The position numbers and the translations under genes are program-made. Shown here piece by piece: positions 8,477-17,666 of a stretch of 64,000 nt of DNA; positions within the stretch are counted from its first letter, which is position 1, and every line of letters starts with the position of its first letter. The stretch comes from Bacillus timonensis (lineage in GTDB: Bacteria > Bacillota > Bacilli > Bacillales > Bacillaceae_L). The notes under the pieces were generated by a model, which saw only the letters and a list, made by a program, of their open reading frames with translations, made no database searches and had not been told where the DNA came from. The DNA lies in assembly GCF_000285535.1 (NCBI RefSeq), contig NZ_HE610989.1, forward strand, positions 248,960 to 312,959, given 5' to 3'.

Positions 8477-8605
8477 TTGGCAAAACGAGACAAAGGCCGT
8501 TCTCAAAAAGGAAAAACGAATGCTGATACGACAAATAATACAATGGCTGCTGAAGAAATGGAAAAAGCCATTCATCCTACAAATCGTCAAAATTCAGAGC
8601 AATAG
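8477..8605 (+). CDS. Small basic hypothetical protein, TTG start
   Basis: This 42-residue frame starts with TTG (8477), with GGAG 9 nt upstream, and reads MAKRDKGRSQKGKTNADTTN and on to NRQNSEQ. It is hydrophilic, with a basic front and an Asn/Thr/Gln-rich tail and no membrane segment. It ends directly at the arm of a strong bidirectional terminator, which supports transcription from the HMG-CoA lyase side. I do not recognise the family; its make-up resembles small spore-associated proteins of bacilli, but that is only an impression. Confidence 0.55.
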   Translation: MAKRDKGRSQKGKTNADTTNNTMAAEEMEKAIHPTNRQNSEQ

Positions 8606-8649
8606 AAAAATCCCCTGGTACAGTCGAATAAACTGCCAGGGGATTTTTT
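8606..8649. terminator. Bidirectional terminator
   Basis: A long stem (AAAAATCCCCTGG against CCAGGGGATTTTT, 8606-8618 and 8636-8648) has U-tracts in both directions. It serves the rightward HMG-CoA lyase unit and the leftward RND exporter gene, whose stop codon it touches. Confidence 0.9.
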
Positions 8650-11600
8650 TAGATTTTAGGGACTGCCTCAATTTTTCCGCTAGCTTTTGCTCTGGATTTA
8701 TTTCTTGCTTTTCGAGTTTCAGCTGACCGAGAGAATGAAAACAATCGGTAAACAGCAGGAATTAACAGTAATGTAATAAAGGTTGCAAACGAAAGTCCAG
8801 AGATAATAACCGTTGCCATTGGGGCCTGATAATTCCCGGATGCTCCGGATTCAAGGGCAAGTGGAAGCATGCCCCCAACCGTTGTTAAAGTAGTCATAAA
8901 AATGGGGCGAATCCTATCATTACCGGCTCCAATAAGCGCTTCCTCAACTGAATGTCCTTCCTTTCTGAGTTGGTTTGTTCTATCAATTAGCAATATCGCA
9001 TTATTCAAAACGATACCTATTAGCATAATAATCCCCATTCCAGACATAAGGTTTAATTCCATTTGGGTTATAAATAATCCTAAAATAACACCAATGATGG
9101 TAATCGGAATGACGGACATTACAAGCAGTGGATGCCCAAAATGGTTAAATTGAACAGCCATTACAATATAAACAAGGAGAATAGAGATTGCAAACACAAA
9201 AATCATATCTGTCATAAGTTCCTGTTGCTGCTCTAAATCACCACCTGTTGAGAGAGAATACCCGGTTGGGGTCTCAAAACTATCAATTAATTTCTGAATG
9301 TCACGATTCACAGCACCAAGATCACGGTCTTTAATATCTGCCGAAATGATAACAAGCCTTTCCCCGTCAGAATGAATGATTTCATTTGGTGTTTGCACAC
9401 TTTCAAGTTCAATAAATGCTGAAAGTGGTTTTTCCACACCATTAACGGATATATTCATATCAAGCAAGTCAGCTTTTGTAGCTGGTATTGTCGTCCAACT
9501 AAGGTTTAAAGGAATGCTTTCATCATGATTTAGTATCGAACCGACCGGCATTTGAATATAAGATTCCTCGATAACTTGTTTAATTTGTGAAGGAAATAAG
9601 CCTGCCTTTTCAATTTCATTTTCTTTTAAAACAACGATTTGCTCTTCAGAAGTTCTTTCATTGGAATTTGTAATTGCAGAAATCCCATCTATTTTCTGAA
9701 GTTCATCTGTAAATTTGTTTGAAATCGATTTAAGTTGCTCAAAACCATCACCTTTAATATTTACCTGTACGGGAAACCCTCCTCCGCCTGCCATCGCACT
9801 TTGAACACTCAAAATCGGATGTTCCTTTTGCATATCTCGTAACGTTTCTAAAATATTTTCATTTACTACCTTTTGTTCTACCGTGATATGATCGCCCTTC
9901 GTCATATTAATAATGGTGTAAAACATGCCCCCATTATCCATTACATAATTCGTATCAACATCTTCTACCTTCTGAAGTCTCTGATTTATTTCTTTCACTA
10001 CACTCTGTTTTTCTTCAATAGATAGGCCTGGCTCTATGTCTACGGCAATTTCTGCATAGCGGTTTAACATATCTGGCATGATTGTCATCGGTATTTTCGT
10101 TACAAGAAATACAGAACCGACTAGCATCAATAGAAACAGTGTAATGACAGCTAAGCTGTTTCTTTTCTTTCTAATCGCCCAAGCCACTATATTGCGATAG
10201 CCTTTCATAAAAATTGAATCTTTTCTCGCTTTAGTTGATTTACGAAGTTTTAAAAATGTTTCTGATAGAGACGGAATGAGCGTAAACGATATTACTACTG
10301 AACTTATTAGAGTTATTGCCACAACAGCCGACAGCATTATAACAAATTCACCCATCTCACCACCAATTAAACCGATTGGTAGAAAAACAACAATGGTTGT
10401 TAACATAGATGCAATGACTGCCGAAGCTACTTCTCTAGTTCCTTCAATTACGGCTTCAAATTTTCGATATCCAAGTTCCTTCTTTTTATAAATAGATTCT
10501 AAAATAACAATAGAGGAATCTACCATCATGCCTATTCCCAGACCAAGTCCTAATAGGGTTAGCATATTAAAGCTATAATCAAATAACCACATCGCTGTAA
10601 AGGTTAACAAAACAGAAGAAGGAATTGATAAACCGATAATAAAGGTCGCCCTGATATTACGTAAGAACAGTAATAAAATGACAATCGCAATGACTCCACC
10701 TATCAAAATATTGTCTTTTACTCCATCTATTGATTCACTTACATAATCAGCTTGGGCTACAACCTCGTTTAATTCAAAGTTCTTTACGAGATTTTCGTTT
10801 TGAATTTTCTTTACTTCTGCTCGTACTGCCTTCGCCATATCAATTTGTGTAACATTTGAAACGCGCCCGATTTGTACGAGTATAAAGTCCTGTGATCCGT
10901 TCTTCCATACATACGAATTATTTTCAAGAGGCTGAATTGTTATACTGGCAACATCCTTTAATAAAATCAATCCATTTTGCGTAGGTATAGTAATATTTTC
11001 AATATCCGTTACATTTTCGACTTTGGAGCTCCATCTAAGGGAAGGTGAATCCTTATCATTTTGAAGTTCTCCTAAAATAGCTTCATCGTCTGACTGTTGA
11101 ACTGCTGCAACCACCTGACTAACATCAAGTTGATATTCTTGTAATTTTTCACGTTCTATTTTTATGGCAACCTCTTGCTCCACGATGCCTGTTAGTAAAA
11201 CATCTCTCACCTCAGGCAATGCTTCTAACCTTGGCTCTAAAATTTCTTTAGCAAAAGCAGACATTTCCTCAGTGTCTCCTCCTGACACATCCATAAAAAA
11301 TTCGTAGCCTTGACTGCCTCCATACTGACCTGATGCCATGTCGGTGATACCCGGATACTCTGATTTAGCAGATGCTAAAACTGATTCCACTTCCCTATAA
11401 ATCTCTTCTCCTCGCCCCGCTTCAAAGCTTAGATCTAGTGAAATTCTACCGGTATTTGTCGTTGACTCAACGCCCTCAACACCGTCTATTGCTAAAATTT
11501 GCTTTTCGATAGGGGTTGTAATCGTTCTCTCCACTTCAATTGCTGCCATTTCACCTGCGTAAATCTCAACAAAAGCTCCATCAAGTTTCACAGGAGGCAT

Positions 11601-11708
11601 TAACTCTTTGTCTACTTTCATTAGGGAGTAGCTTCCAAAAACAGTTACTAAGAAAATCATTAATGTTATCAGGATTTTCCGTTGTACAATAAATTTTAAA
11701 ATCTTCAC
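8649..11708 (-). CDS. swrC: RND-family efflux transporter (SwrC-like)
   Basis: This 1019-residue protein is a full-length RND transporter of the AcrB/HAE1 type. It has TM1 at about 10-30, a large first extracytoplasmic loop, TM2-6 (about 330-550, including GLGLGIGMMVDSSIVILES), a second large loop, and TM8-12 (about 850-1000, with GMGIIMLIGIVLNNAILLID). The Asp residues in TM4 typical of proton relay are present (MVDSS). In Bacillus the homologue SwrC (YerP) exports surfactin and related compounds and affects swarming. No membrane-fusion partner is adjacent, as is usual in Firmicutes. It diverges from yqkD. Substrate is not known here. Confidence 0.88.
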   Translation of the reverse strand: MKILKFIVQRKILITLMIFLVTVFGSYSLMKVDKELMPPVKLDGAFVEIYAGEMAAIEVERTITTPIEKQILAIDGVEGVESTTNTGRISLDLSFEAGRGEEIYREVESVLASAKSEYPGITDMASGQYGGSQGYEFFMDVSGGDTEEMSAFAKEILEPRLEALPEVRDVLLTGIVEQEVAIKIEREKLQEYQLDVSQVVAAVQQSDDEAILGELQNDKDSPSLRWSSKVENVTDIENITIPTQNGLILLKDVASITIQPLENNSYVWKNGSQDFILVQIGRVSNVTQIDMAKAVRAEVKKIQNENLVKNFELNEVVAQADYVSESIDGVKDNILIGGVIAIVILLLFLRNIRATFIIGLSIPSSVLLTFTAMWLFDYSFNMLTLLGLGLGIGMMVDSSIVILESIYKKKELGYRKFEAVIEGTREVASAVIASMLTTIVVFLPIGLIGGEMGEFVIMLSAVVAITLISSVVISFTLIPSLSETFLKLRKSTKARKDSIFMKGYRNIVAWAIRKKRNSLAVITLFLLMLVGSVFLVTKIPMTIMPDMLNRYAEIAVDIEPGLSIEEKQSVVKEINQRLQKVEDVDTNYVMDNGGMFYTIINMTKGDHITVEQKVVNENILETLRDMQKEHPILSVQSAMAGGGGFPVQVNIKGDGFEQLKSISNKFTDELQKIDGISAITNSNERTSEEQIVVLKENEIEKAGLFPSQIKQVIEESYIQMPVGSILNHDESIPLNLSWTTIPATKADLLDMNISVNGVEKPLSAFIELESVQTPNEIIHSDGERLVIISADIKDRDLGAVNRDIQKLIDSFETPTGYSLSTGGDLEQQQELMTDMIFVFAISILLVYIVMAVQFNHFGHPLLVMSVIPITIIGVILGLFITQMELNLMSGMGIIMLIGIVLNNAILLIDRTNQLRKEGHSVEEALIGAGNDRIRPIFMTTLTTVGGMLPLALESGASGNYQAPMATVIISGLSFATFITLLLIPAVYRLFSFSRSAETRKARNKSRAKASGKIEAVPKI

Positions 11709-11914
11709 AATCCATCTCCTCTTCCTTTTAATAGGTAAAATTTAGTACTTTTGTATAAATTAATCATATCCGTTAATAGGTAGCGAAATAAGGATCCAGA
11801 GATTTATCTTCTTCTAAGACTCAAGACGTAGGAAAATTATGGAGAATGACTAAAAAAAGGATATAATATAGGAGACATAAGTTTGCGATTGTATTTTATA
11901 AGGAGCGTTTCTTC

Positions 11915-12832
11915 ATGAAAAGAATGAAAAAGATATTAATATTCCTTGGAATTCTTATAAGCTATATGGCTACAATTGGGATGATTTTTACAAACATTGT
12001 AATGTTTATGAAGAAGAAAACGGATGATGAAATTCTTGAACGTGAAACAAGGGAAGGACGCCTTACTTTAGACGAGGTTGAGTCTTTAAAAAAGGAGGAT
12101 GTTTCCATTCCCTCAAAATTTGGATATACAATAAAGGGGTGGCTGGTTAAAGGCACTGAGAAGAAAAGATTTATTATCATTTCCCACGGTGTTACTCAAA
12201 ACAAACTGAATTCAATTAAATACATGAAGCTTTTTTTAGAGCGAGATTGGAATGTTCTTTTATATGATCATCGCCGCCATGGAGAAACCGGAGGAAAAAC
12301 GACTAGCTATGGCCATTATGAAAAGTTTGATTTAGCTTCTGTCGTTTCTTGGGTTAAAGAAAATCATGGAGAAGATAGTACGATTGGCATTCATGGAGAA
12401 TCTATGGGTGCTGTGACAACCTTACTTTACGCGGGGATGATTGAGGACGGTGCAAACTTCTATATTGTTGATTGCCCGTTTTCAGATTTTGAAGCGCAGC
12501 TGAAGTATTTATTAAAAGTTGATTATAAAATCCCGGCTCCACTAGTTCTTCCATTTGCTAATATCTTTTTAAAGCTTCGGGATGGCTACAGCATTAAGGA
12601 TGTCTCTCCTGTTTCTGTCATTCAAAATATTAAAAGCCCTGTTTTATTTATCCACAGTGCCAAGGATGATTATATTTTGCCAGAAATGACGATGGAACTT
12701 TATAAAATGAAGGAAGGGCCTAAACAAATGCTAATTGCCGAAAAAGGCAAGCATGCATACTCATTCGCTGAGAACAAAGAAGTTTATGAAAAAGTGATTG
12801 ATGACTTTTTAGGCAAATATGTAAGGGACTGA
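11915..12832 (+). CDS. yqkD: Membrane-anchored alpha/beta hydrolase (YqkD-like)
   Basis: This 305-residue protein has an N-terminal membrane anchor (about residues 6-30) followed by an alpha/beta hydrolase domain. The nucleophile elbow is GESMGA (near 162-167), the acid is likely Asp in HSAKDDYILP, and the His is in GKHAYSF near 290. HGVTQNK early in the domain forms the oxyanion side. The fold fits peptidase- or esterase-like enzymes of the S9/BAAT type. Its neighbours yqkC and yqkB lie on the other strand, as in B. subtilis. Substrate unknown. AAGGAG precedes the ATG. Confidence 0.85.
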   Translation: MKRMKKILIFLGILISYMATIGMIFTNIVMFMKKKTDDEILERETREGRLTLDEVESLKKEDVSIPSKFGYTIKGWLVKGTEKKRFIIISHGVTQNKLNSIKYMKLFLERDWNVLLYDHRRHGETGGKTTSYGHYEKFDLASVVSWVKENHGEDSTIGIHGESMGAVTTLLYAGMIEDGANFYIVDCPFSDFEAQLKYLLKVDYKIPAPLVLPFANIFLKLRDGYSIKDVSPVSVIQNIKSPVLFIHSAKDDYILPEMTMELYKMKEGPKQMLIAEKGKHAYSFAENKEVYEKVIDDFLGKYVRD

Positions 12833-12846
12833 TTTTTCCAGTCCCT
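12824..12846. terminator. Hairpin between convergent yqkD and yqkC
   Basis: The 8-bp stem AGGGACTG/CAGTCCCT with a loop rich in T spans the yqkD stop codon and reaches the yqkC stop codon. It has little U-tract, so efficiency is uncertain, but it is placed as a shared terminator. Confidence 0.5.
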
Positions 12847-13094
12847 CATCCTAGCACATCAGTAATGTCCGTTAAATTCTCATCAATCCAAGCTAATGCG
12901 AGTTCAATTGTTTCGAACTCCTGAACCTCAAAAGTCACTTCATCTTGAAGTAGCCACACATCTTTTTGTTCATGGTTTGCTCCTGCAATTGACCAATGCA
13001 AGAGGCTATATGGATGATTGTTATGTAAAAAGGAAACCCATGTTTTATCTAAGGCAATATTTCGGATTGTGTTAAGCTTGGAACTCATGTACAT
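12846..13094 (-). CDS. yqkC: YqkC-like protein (DUF2552)
   Basis: This small acidic protein of about 82 residues has the conserved block [19 protein letters not shown], then [10 protein letters not shown] and a C-terminal [16 protein letters not shown]. It matches the YqkC/DUF2552 family of bacilli, which has no known function. It overlaps the end of yqkB by 23 bp, so the two are translationally coupled. Three possible starts (GTG 13097, ATG 13094, ATG 13088) lie close together and I cannot separate them; 13094 is used here. Confidence 0.82.
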   Translation of the reverse strand: MYMSSKLNTIRNIALDKTWVSFLHNNHPYSLLHWSIAGANHEQKDVWLLQDEVTFEVQEFETIELALAWIDENLTDITDVLG

Positions 13095-13416
13095 CACTCA
13101 CTTCTACTAGCCGCAAACGTGGATTTAGTATCTCATTTGGGCTTTTTAGCATATAGCAATTCGCCGCTTCGATAAAATCAATGGTCATTGTTTCATCTAA
13201 AAACACCATCTTCGATTTTTCGACTAATAAAGGTTGATAATTTGTGTGCAAGGTTATATCATCCTCATCTCCAGAGTCTACTAGCCATAACGCAGTAACC
13301 CCACTCACCACACAGCCACAACCCTCAGTTTCATATTTCAGTTTTAATTTTCTATCTTTATTTTTAATTTGTGTATTTAGTTTTTCAATCGCACGGTCTG
13401 TAAATGATACGTTCAT
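13072..13416 (-). CDS. yqkB: HesB/IscA-like protein (YqkB)
   Basis: This 114-residue protein resembles the HesB-like fold of A-type iron-sulfur carriers (YqkB family). It has the core [20 protein letters not shown], with a CGC pair near residue 33, and ends in [11 protein letters not shown]. It lacks the C-terminal CxC of true IscA, so cluster transfer is not assured. AAGGAGA precedes the ATG at 13416. It starts a two-gene unit with yqkC. Function is unknown; the family link suggests metal or Fe-S handling. Confidence 0.85.
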   Translation of the reverse strand: MNVSFTDRAIEKLNTQIKNKDRKLKLKYETEGCGCVVSGVTALWLVDSGDEDDITLHTNYQPLLVEKSKMVFLDETMTIDFIEAANCYMLKSPNEILNPRLRLVEVSDVHEFQA

Positions 13417-13576
13417 TTTGTTCTCCTTTTTCTTTCGTTTATGATTATTCTATCATATCTTGTAATCTTCTACATATCATTACAATAACTCTACACTTTA
13501 CTATGTAATTTGAAATTTGGTAAATATTGTCTTATTATCAATAGTAATTCTATTATTCTAAGGAGGAGTTCAAAAG

Positions 13577-13780
13577 ATGTCAAAGGTTACCATCAAAGTA
13601 AATGATAATGGTTCTTTAAGGATTACAGGTGACGTTGATTTAGTTGATACGGAAGGAAACAAGTTCCCAACGAAACAAACCTTTTCACTTTGTAGATGCG
13701 GTAGATCTAACAATAAACCTTTTTGTGACGGTTCTCATAAAGGCCATTTCGAGTCAGTCGTACGTGCCCCAATCGAATAA
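13577..13780 (+). CDS. CDGSH-type iron-sulfur protein
   Basis: This 67-residue protein contains the full CDGSH iron-sulfur motif CRCGRSNNKPFCDGSH (residues 38-53), whose three Cys and one His bind a redox-active 2Fe-2S cluster. The N-terminal part is a short beta region. AAGGAGG precedes the ATG by about 9 nt, and a terminator follows. Bacterial members of this size are common, but their physiological role is open. It is convergent with nothing and stands as a single gene. The family call is very secure. Confidence 0.93.
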   Translation: MSKVTIKVNDNGSLRITGDVDLVDTEGNKFPTKQTFSLCRCGRSNNKPFCDGSHKGHFESVVRAPIE

Positions 13781-13788
13781 ACCTAATT

Positions 13789-13822
13789 AAACCGAATGTG
13801 AAATGCGTTCGGTTTTCTCGTT
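13789..13822 (+). terminator. Terminator of the CDGSH gene
   Basis: The stem AAACCGAA/TTCGGTTT (13789-13796, 13808-13815) is followed by a T-rich stretch and lies 8 bp after the CDGSH stop codon. Confidence 0.8.
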
Positions 13823-13879
13823 TTGTGGATTGATTAATGTGTTACAATACGAGTAAAAGCCTATCATGGAGGATGAAAC

Positions 13880-15673
13880 ATGCCTGATTGGTCATATCAT
13901 GTACTCTTTAAACCTATTTTATCTCATCTATCTCCCTATCAATCCCGTGAGTTTATCCATAAAGGAATGAGTCTAGTCGCCTCCATCCCAGGAGGACATC
14001 GTCTCATTCATTTTCTTGGAAGACAGGAATCTTCTGAACTTATTAAAAAAGAAATTCAGGGCGTATCCTATACAAATCCAGTTGGACTTTCCGGAAAAGT
14101 TGACCCACTCTTAACTGGTTCAAGAGCTTTTTCAAATCTTGGATTTGGTTTTATTGAAATTGGTCCAGTAACGAAGGATCCGACAATGAATCCTTCTCTT
14201 CCAATTGTGGATTGGCAAGAACAGCAAATTAATTTTTTTGAAAACGATGAATCAATCGGAATTGATAAAACGATTCAAATACTTGAGAAATGGAAGCCTA
14301 CACAACCCGTTTGGGCAAGGTTGTCTGGAACGAAGGAAGAACAACAGGATTTAATTTCTCGGCTAGAGCCATATGTTGATGCATTTGTAACTTCTGCCCC
14401 GAATTTTCATTTAAGTACGGGCCTACCCGTATATCTATCAGTTCAAGTTGATAGGGTAAAAGCACTTTCAGTTGACGGCTTTACGTCTAATCTATCTGGA
14501 ATTGTCATTGATGAACCAACGGGACTGCCAAACGACAGATATGTAAGGGATCTAGTAGATTCGATTCGTTATTTAAGAGAAAACAGGCTCACACTTCCTA
14601 TCACCACGGTTGGTGGTATCTATGAACCAGCTGATGCTCTTACGCTTTTTGATGCAGGTGCTGACCTTGTTATGCTATCAAGCGGCTATGTTTTTTCCGG
14701 CCCAGGCCTTACAAAACGAATCAACGAAGCCCTTTTATACAAACTTGAACCAAAGCCTATTCTTCATCACGCATGGATTTGGTATTGGTTGTTTGGATTG
14801 TCCATTTTTATTGGAGGATTACTTGCTGTTCTCTTCGGTTTGACAACTACTATTTTGCCTTACGATGAACAATTTCTTGGAATGCAAAGAGAGGAGATCC
14901 TGTTATTCAATGAACGGATTCTCTATTTTATGGCGCACGATCGACTGACTCTCGCCGGTACGATGATTTCTGGCGGCATCGTCTATATGGCTTTGGCACG
15001 TTTCGGTGTCCGAAAACATATTCTTTGGGCTAAGCAGGCCATTGATTTTGCTGCGATTCTTGGGTTTTTAGGCATTTTCTTGTTTATTGGTTACGGATAT
15101 TTCGATTGGCTTCACCTCGTTTTTTGGCTCGTATTACTACCAATCTATCTAACTGGTTTTTATAAAACGAGATATCTTAAAGGGACACCCACATCACTTA
15201 ACACTCGTAATCACAGGGCTTGGAAACAAAGTTTGATAGGACAATTAGCCTTTATTTCCCTTGGATTTTCTTTTATATTAGGTGGCTTCGTCATTTCATT
15301 AATTGGGATTACCAATGTATTTGTTCCAACTGACATACTATATATTTGTATGCCACCTGAGATGTTGGATTTGTTTAATGATAAGTTAATTTCGGTAATT
15401 GCCCATGACCGTGCTGGCTTTGGGAGTGCGCTCCTCAGTGTTGGGTTAATAGTGCTTACAATATCGCTTTGGGGATTTCAACAAGGAAATAAATGGATTT
15501 GGTGGACATTACTAATTGGTGGGCTTCCAGCTTTCTTTGCAGGAATTTGGATTCACTTTGCCATTGGGTATACGACTTTTATTCACCTACTTCCTGCTTA
15601 CTTTGCACTTTGTTTATTCTTCATTGGACTTATTTTGACATACCGTTTTTTTCATATGGATAAGGATGTATAA
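13880..15673 (+). CDS. Dihydroorotate-dehydrogenase-like domain fused to a duplicated membrane domain
   Basis: This 597-residue protein has two parts. Residues 1-290 look like a class 2 dihydroorotate dehydrogenase barrel, with NPVGLSGKVDP (66-76), GFGFIEIGPVTKDP (88-101) and the flavin-binding TTVGGIYEP (242-250) and SSGYVFSGPGL (267-277). The usual catalytic Lys strand reads VYLSVQVD, so that Lys appears to be Ser. Residues 295-590 form a polytopic membrane region of roughly eight helices with an internal repeat: PxDxxxxxM, LFN and AHDR at 352-355 recur as AHDR at 508-511. The true pyr operon is not here. A flavin-binding membrane oxidoreductase is possible; the orotate role is doubtful. 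GGAGG precedes the ATG. Confidence 0.8.
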   Translation: MPDWSYHVLFKPILSHLSPYQSREFIHKGMSLVASIPGGHRLIHFLGRQESSELIKKEIQGVSYTNPVGLSGKVDPLLTGSRAFSNLGFGFIEIGPVTKDPTMNPSLPIVDWQEQQINFFENDESIGIDKTIQILEKWKPTQPVWARLSGTKEEQQDLISRLEPYVDAFVTSAPNFHLSTGLPVYLSVQVDRVKALSVDGFTSNLSGIVIDEPTGLPNDRYVRDLVDSIRYLRENRLTLPITTVGGIYEPADALTLFDAGADLVMLSSGYVFSGPGLTKRINEALLYKLEPKPILHHAWIWYWLFGLSIFIGGLLAVLFGLTTTILPYDEQFLGMQREEILLFNERILYFMAHDRLTLAGTMISGGIVYMALARFGVRKHILWAKQAIDFAAILGFLGIFLFIGYGYFDWLHLVFWLVLLPIYLTGFYKTRYLKGTPTSLNTRNHRAWKQSLIGQLAFISLGFSFILGGFVISLIGITNVFVPTDILYICMPPEMLDLFNDKLISVIAHDRAGFGSALLSVGLIVLTISLWGFQQGNKWIWWTLLIGGLPAFFAGIWIHFAIGYTTFIHLLPAYFALCLFFIGLILTYRFFHMDKDV

Positions 15674-15681
15674 AGAACTGA

Positions 15682-15722
15682 GAGGGTGTCCCAAAAGCCT
15701 AGCTTTTAGGGGCCTCTTTTTG
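15682..15722 (+). terminator. Terminator after the DHODH-like fusion gene
   Basis: Nested arms GAGG/CCTC and CCAAAAGC/GCTTTTAGG surround a short loop, and five T residues follow at 15717-15721. The GGGTGTCCCAAAAG arm also resembles ends of some Bacillus insertion sequences, but no transposase is present. Confidence 0.7.
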
Positions 15723-15952
15723 TATGGATGGTTTAGAACATGTTGCTCTCTATTCCAGGCGGACACTTTCCATTTCATCAACAAATATGAAGCCGTTAAA
15801 AACGGATGTTTATGGGTTAGCAGGTTTTGGGTTGGGAGAGAAGACCTGGAAAAGTAATAAAAATAGCAGTTGAATTAGCCTCGTTATTAAATGAAATCGG
15901 CAAAAGAAAAATGCTTGGAAAGCCAATGTTTTTTATTTTTCTATTCAACTGT
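15723..15952. other. Intergenic stretch, no gene seen
   Basis: About 230 bp between the DHODH-like gene and the convergent methyltransferase gene. It contains a GC-richer patch (CCAGGCGGACACTTTCC, near 15757) that resembles intergenic repeat or IS-remnant sequence of bacilli, but I see no frame with a ribosome site and no clear terminal repeats. Confidence 0.4.
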
Positions 15953-16684
15953 CTACTTTATACAAGAAAAAGCCAATACGACTGGGATTCTAAGTCTTCT
16001 TTCGAACTCTTCGTCATTCGTAAAATGTTCTCGTTTTGGTGTTCCTTCCTGTAAATCAATTACTGAGAAACCTGATTTAGTTAGAGCTTTGAAATAATGT
16101 TCAGTTGTTCGATGGTATTTCACCACTATCTGTTCAATCCAAGGTTCTTTTCTTTCCCCTTCAAGAAAATAGTCATCAACTATCCAATTTCCACGTTTAT
16201 CTCCTGTTTGTTTGCTTAAAAATGAAGAAGTAGTAAGGGGATGTTGAACACTAAACACAAACTTACCATTATCCTTTAAGGTTTTATGAACATTTTGGAA
16301 CAGTGAATGAACATCTGAGACATAGTGTATTGCAAAACGAGAAGTAACAATATCATATTTTTCGGTTGGGTAACAGTATGATTCCATTGTCTCGTGATGA
16401 ATCGTCCCATTTTCATTGGCTATGTTAAGCTTTGCAGATGTAACCATTTGTTGAGACCCTTCTATTCCTGTGTAAAATGCTGCACCTTGATTAAGTAATT
16501 CCTTTCCAAACGACGCATCACCGCATCCTAAATCTAATATACTTTTATTTTGAAAGTCACCCATGAGTTCATAAATGATAGGGCTTTCGATAGCGTTGTT
16601 TGGACTGTCCTTTTTATATCTTCTTTTCATATAGTTTGAAAAAAAGTTCTCTTGGTCATAAACACTTGCACCTCTAAATTCCAT
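15953..16684 (-). CDS. Class I SAM-dependent methyltransferase
   Basis: This 243-residue protein has the Rossmann methyltransferase motifs: ILDLGCGDASFGKEL (motif I, near residues 49-63), TGIEGSQQM (motif II), and FVFSVQHPLT (post-motif III, near 140-150). Together with YDIVTSRFAIHYV this matches Ubi/menaquinone-type methyltransferases that act on small molecules. The ATG at 16684 is used because AAGGAGA lies about 11 nt upstream; the frame's first ATG (16693) is too close to that site. It stands alone, convergent with the gene to its left. The substrate cannot be read from sequence. Confidence 0.82.
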   Translation of the reverse strand: MEFRGASVYDQENFFSNYMKRRYKKDSPNNAIESPIIYELMGDFQNKSILDLGCGDASFGKELLNQGAAFYTGIEGSQQMVTSAKLNIANENGTIHHETMESYCYPTEKYDIVTSRFAIHYVSDVHSLFQNVHKTLKDNGKFVFSVQHPLTTSSFLSKQTGDKRGNWIVDDYFLEGERKEPWIEQIVVKYHRTTEHYFKALTKSGFSVIDLQEGTPKREHFTNDEEFERRLRIPVVLAFSCIK

Positions 16685-17051
16685 ACAAACCATCTCTCCT
16701 TCCGTAGGCTATTCACCCGATACTTATAAGTTGATTGTCTTTAGATGTTTTATCATATTAATTGTTCAATCCTAGTAATATATTTCATTTCTATTTTGTA
16801 GAATAGCCATCGATTTCGCATACAATTTAGCAGTACATGTAACTTATAAAATTTACAGTGGCAATAACTATTGTCAGAGAAAAATAGGTACGATAAAAGT
16901 ACAGTTATTTCAATGTTGATTAATTATTAAAATTAATTTACCAATAAAAAAGCAGACATAATTGCTATGTGCATTAGTCTGCTAATTAATACTCTACTTG
17001 TACCGTTTCTCTCCTTTATCGAAACCTGATACTTTTGGGGTTTGCCTTTTT
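16685..17051. other. AT-rich intergenic region
   Basis: About 365 bp upstream of the methyltransferase gene and downstream of the acetyltransferase gene. Apart from the terminator at 16945-16983 and the presumed methyltransferase promoter, I see no gene or repeat in it. Confidence 0.5.
16945..16983 (-). terminator. Terminator of the RimJ-like acetyltransferase gene
   Basis: The stem AGCAGAC/GTCTGCT (16951-16957, 16977-16983) is flanked by A6 at 16945-16950, a U-tract for minus-strand transcription coming from the gene at 17052-17600. Confidence 0.8.
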
Positions 17052-17600
17052 TCATTTTCCTGTCTTCCAATCTTTTGCTAACATGCCATATACAATGTGG
17101 TCTACATAGTGATCGTAAAGCCATTCGCTTTGCCGAATCCTGCCTTCATTCACAAAGCCTAGTCTTTCCGGAATAGATCTGCTTTTATGATTTTCGACCG
17201 CTGCACGGATTTCGACTCGATTTAGTTTTAAATGGGTAAAAGCGTAATCGGTTAAGGCCTTTGCTACTCTTGTCATAATTCCATTTCCTTGATATTGCTG
17301 GCCAAGCCAGTAGCCAATAAAAGTAATTTTATTGGTCCAATCGATTTCGTTGAAACTTGCTACCCCGACAACTTCGTTTTTATAGATAATAACGGTATGT
17401 AACCCTTTGTTTTCTGCATAACTTTTCCTGCATGATTCGATATATGCTTTTGTGTCCTCTACCTTTGTTGTCATATCAAGCCATGGTAGCCATTCTCTTA
17501 AGTACGGTCTTGACTCTTGTGTTAATTCAAAAATTCGCTCGGCATCGCTTGCCTCTGTGACTTTTAAGGATAGTTCCTCGTCAATTTGGTATACAAACAT
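17052..17600 (-). CDS. GNAT acetyltransferase of the RimJ/RimL type
   Basis: This 182-residue protein is a GNAT-fold N-acetyltransferase. The acetyl-CoA loop is seen as GYWLGQQYQGNGIMTRV (near residues 108-124), and NRVEIRAAVENHKSRSIPERLGF is the strand-helix pair typical of RimL-like enzymes. These acetylate protein N-termini, such as ribosomal L7/L12, or small amines. It is a single-gene unit ended by a hairpin. The target is unknown. The start MFVYQIDEELSLKV fits the family length. Confidence 0.87.
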   Translation of the reverse strand: MFVYQIDEELSLKVTEASDAERIFELTQESRPYLREWLPWLDMTTKVEDTKAYIESCRKSYAENKGLHTVIIYKNEVVGVASFNEIDWTNKITFIGYWLGQQYQGNGIMTRVAKALTDYAFTHLKLNRVEIRAAVENHKSRSIPERLGFVNEGRIRQSEWLYDHYVDHIVYGMLAKDWKTGK

Positions 17601-17666
17601 TGTTTTTACCCCATTCTATTCTTTTACCATTTAACTTCTATCTCTTACTTAAAAATCCTGCTAAAA

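Noticed and set aside
15682..15722. Possible insertion-sequence end (GGGTGTCCCAAAAG)
   Set aside because: No transposase, no partner end and no target duplication seen; it works better as a terminator.
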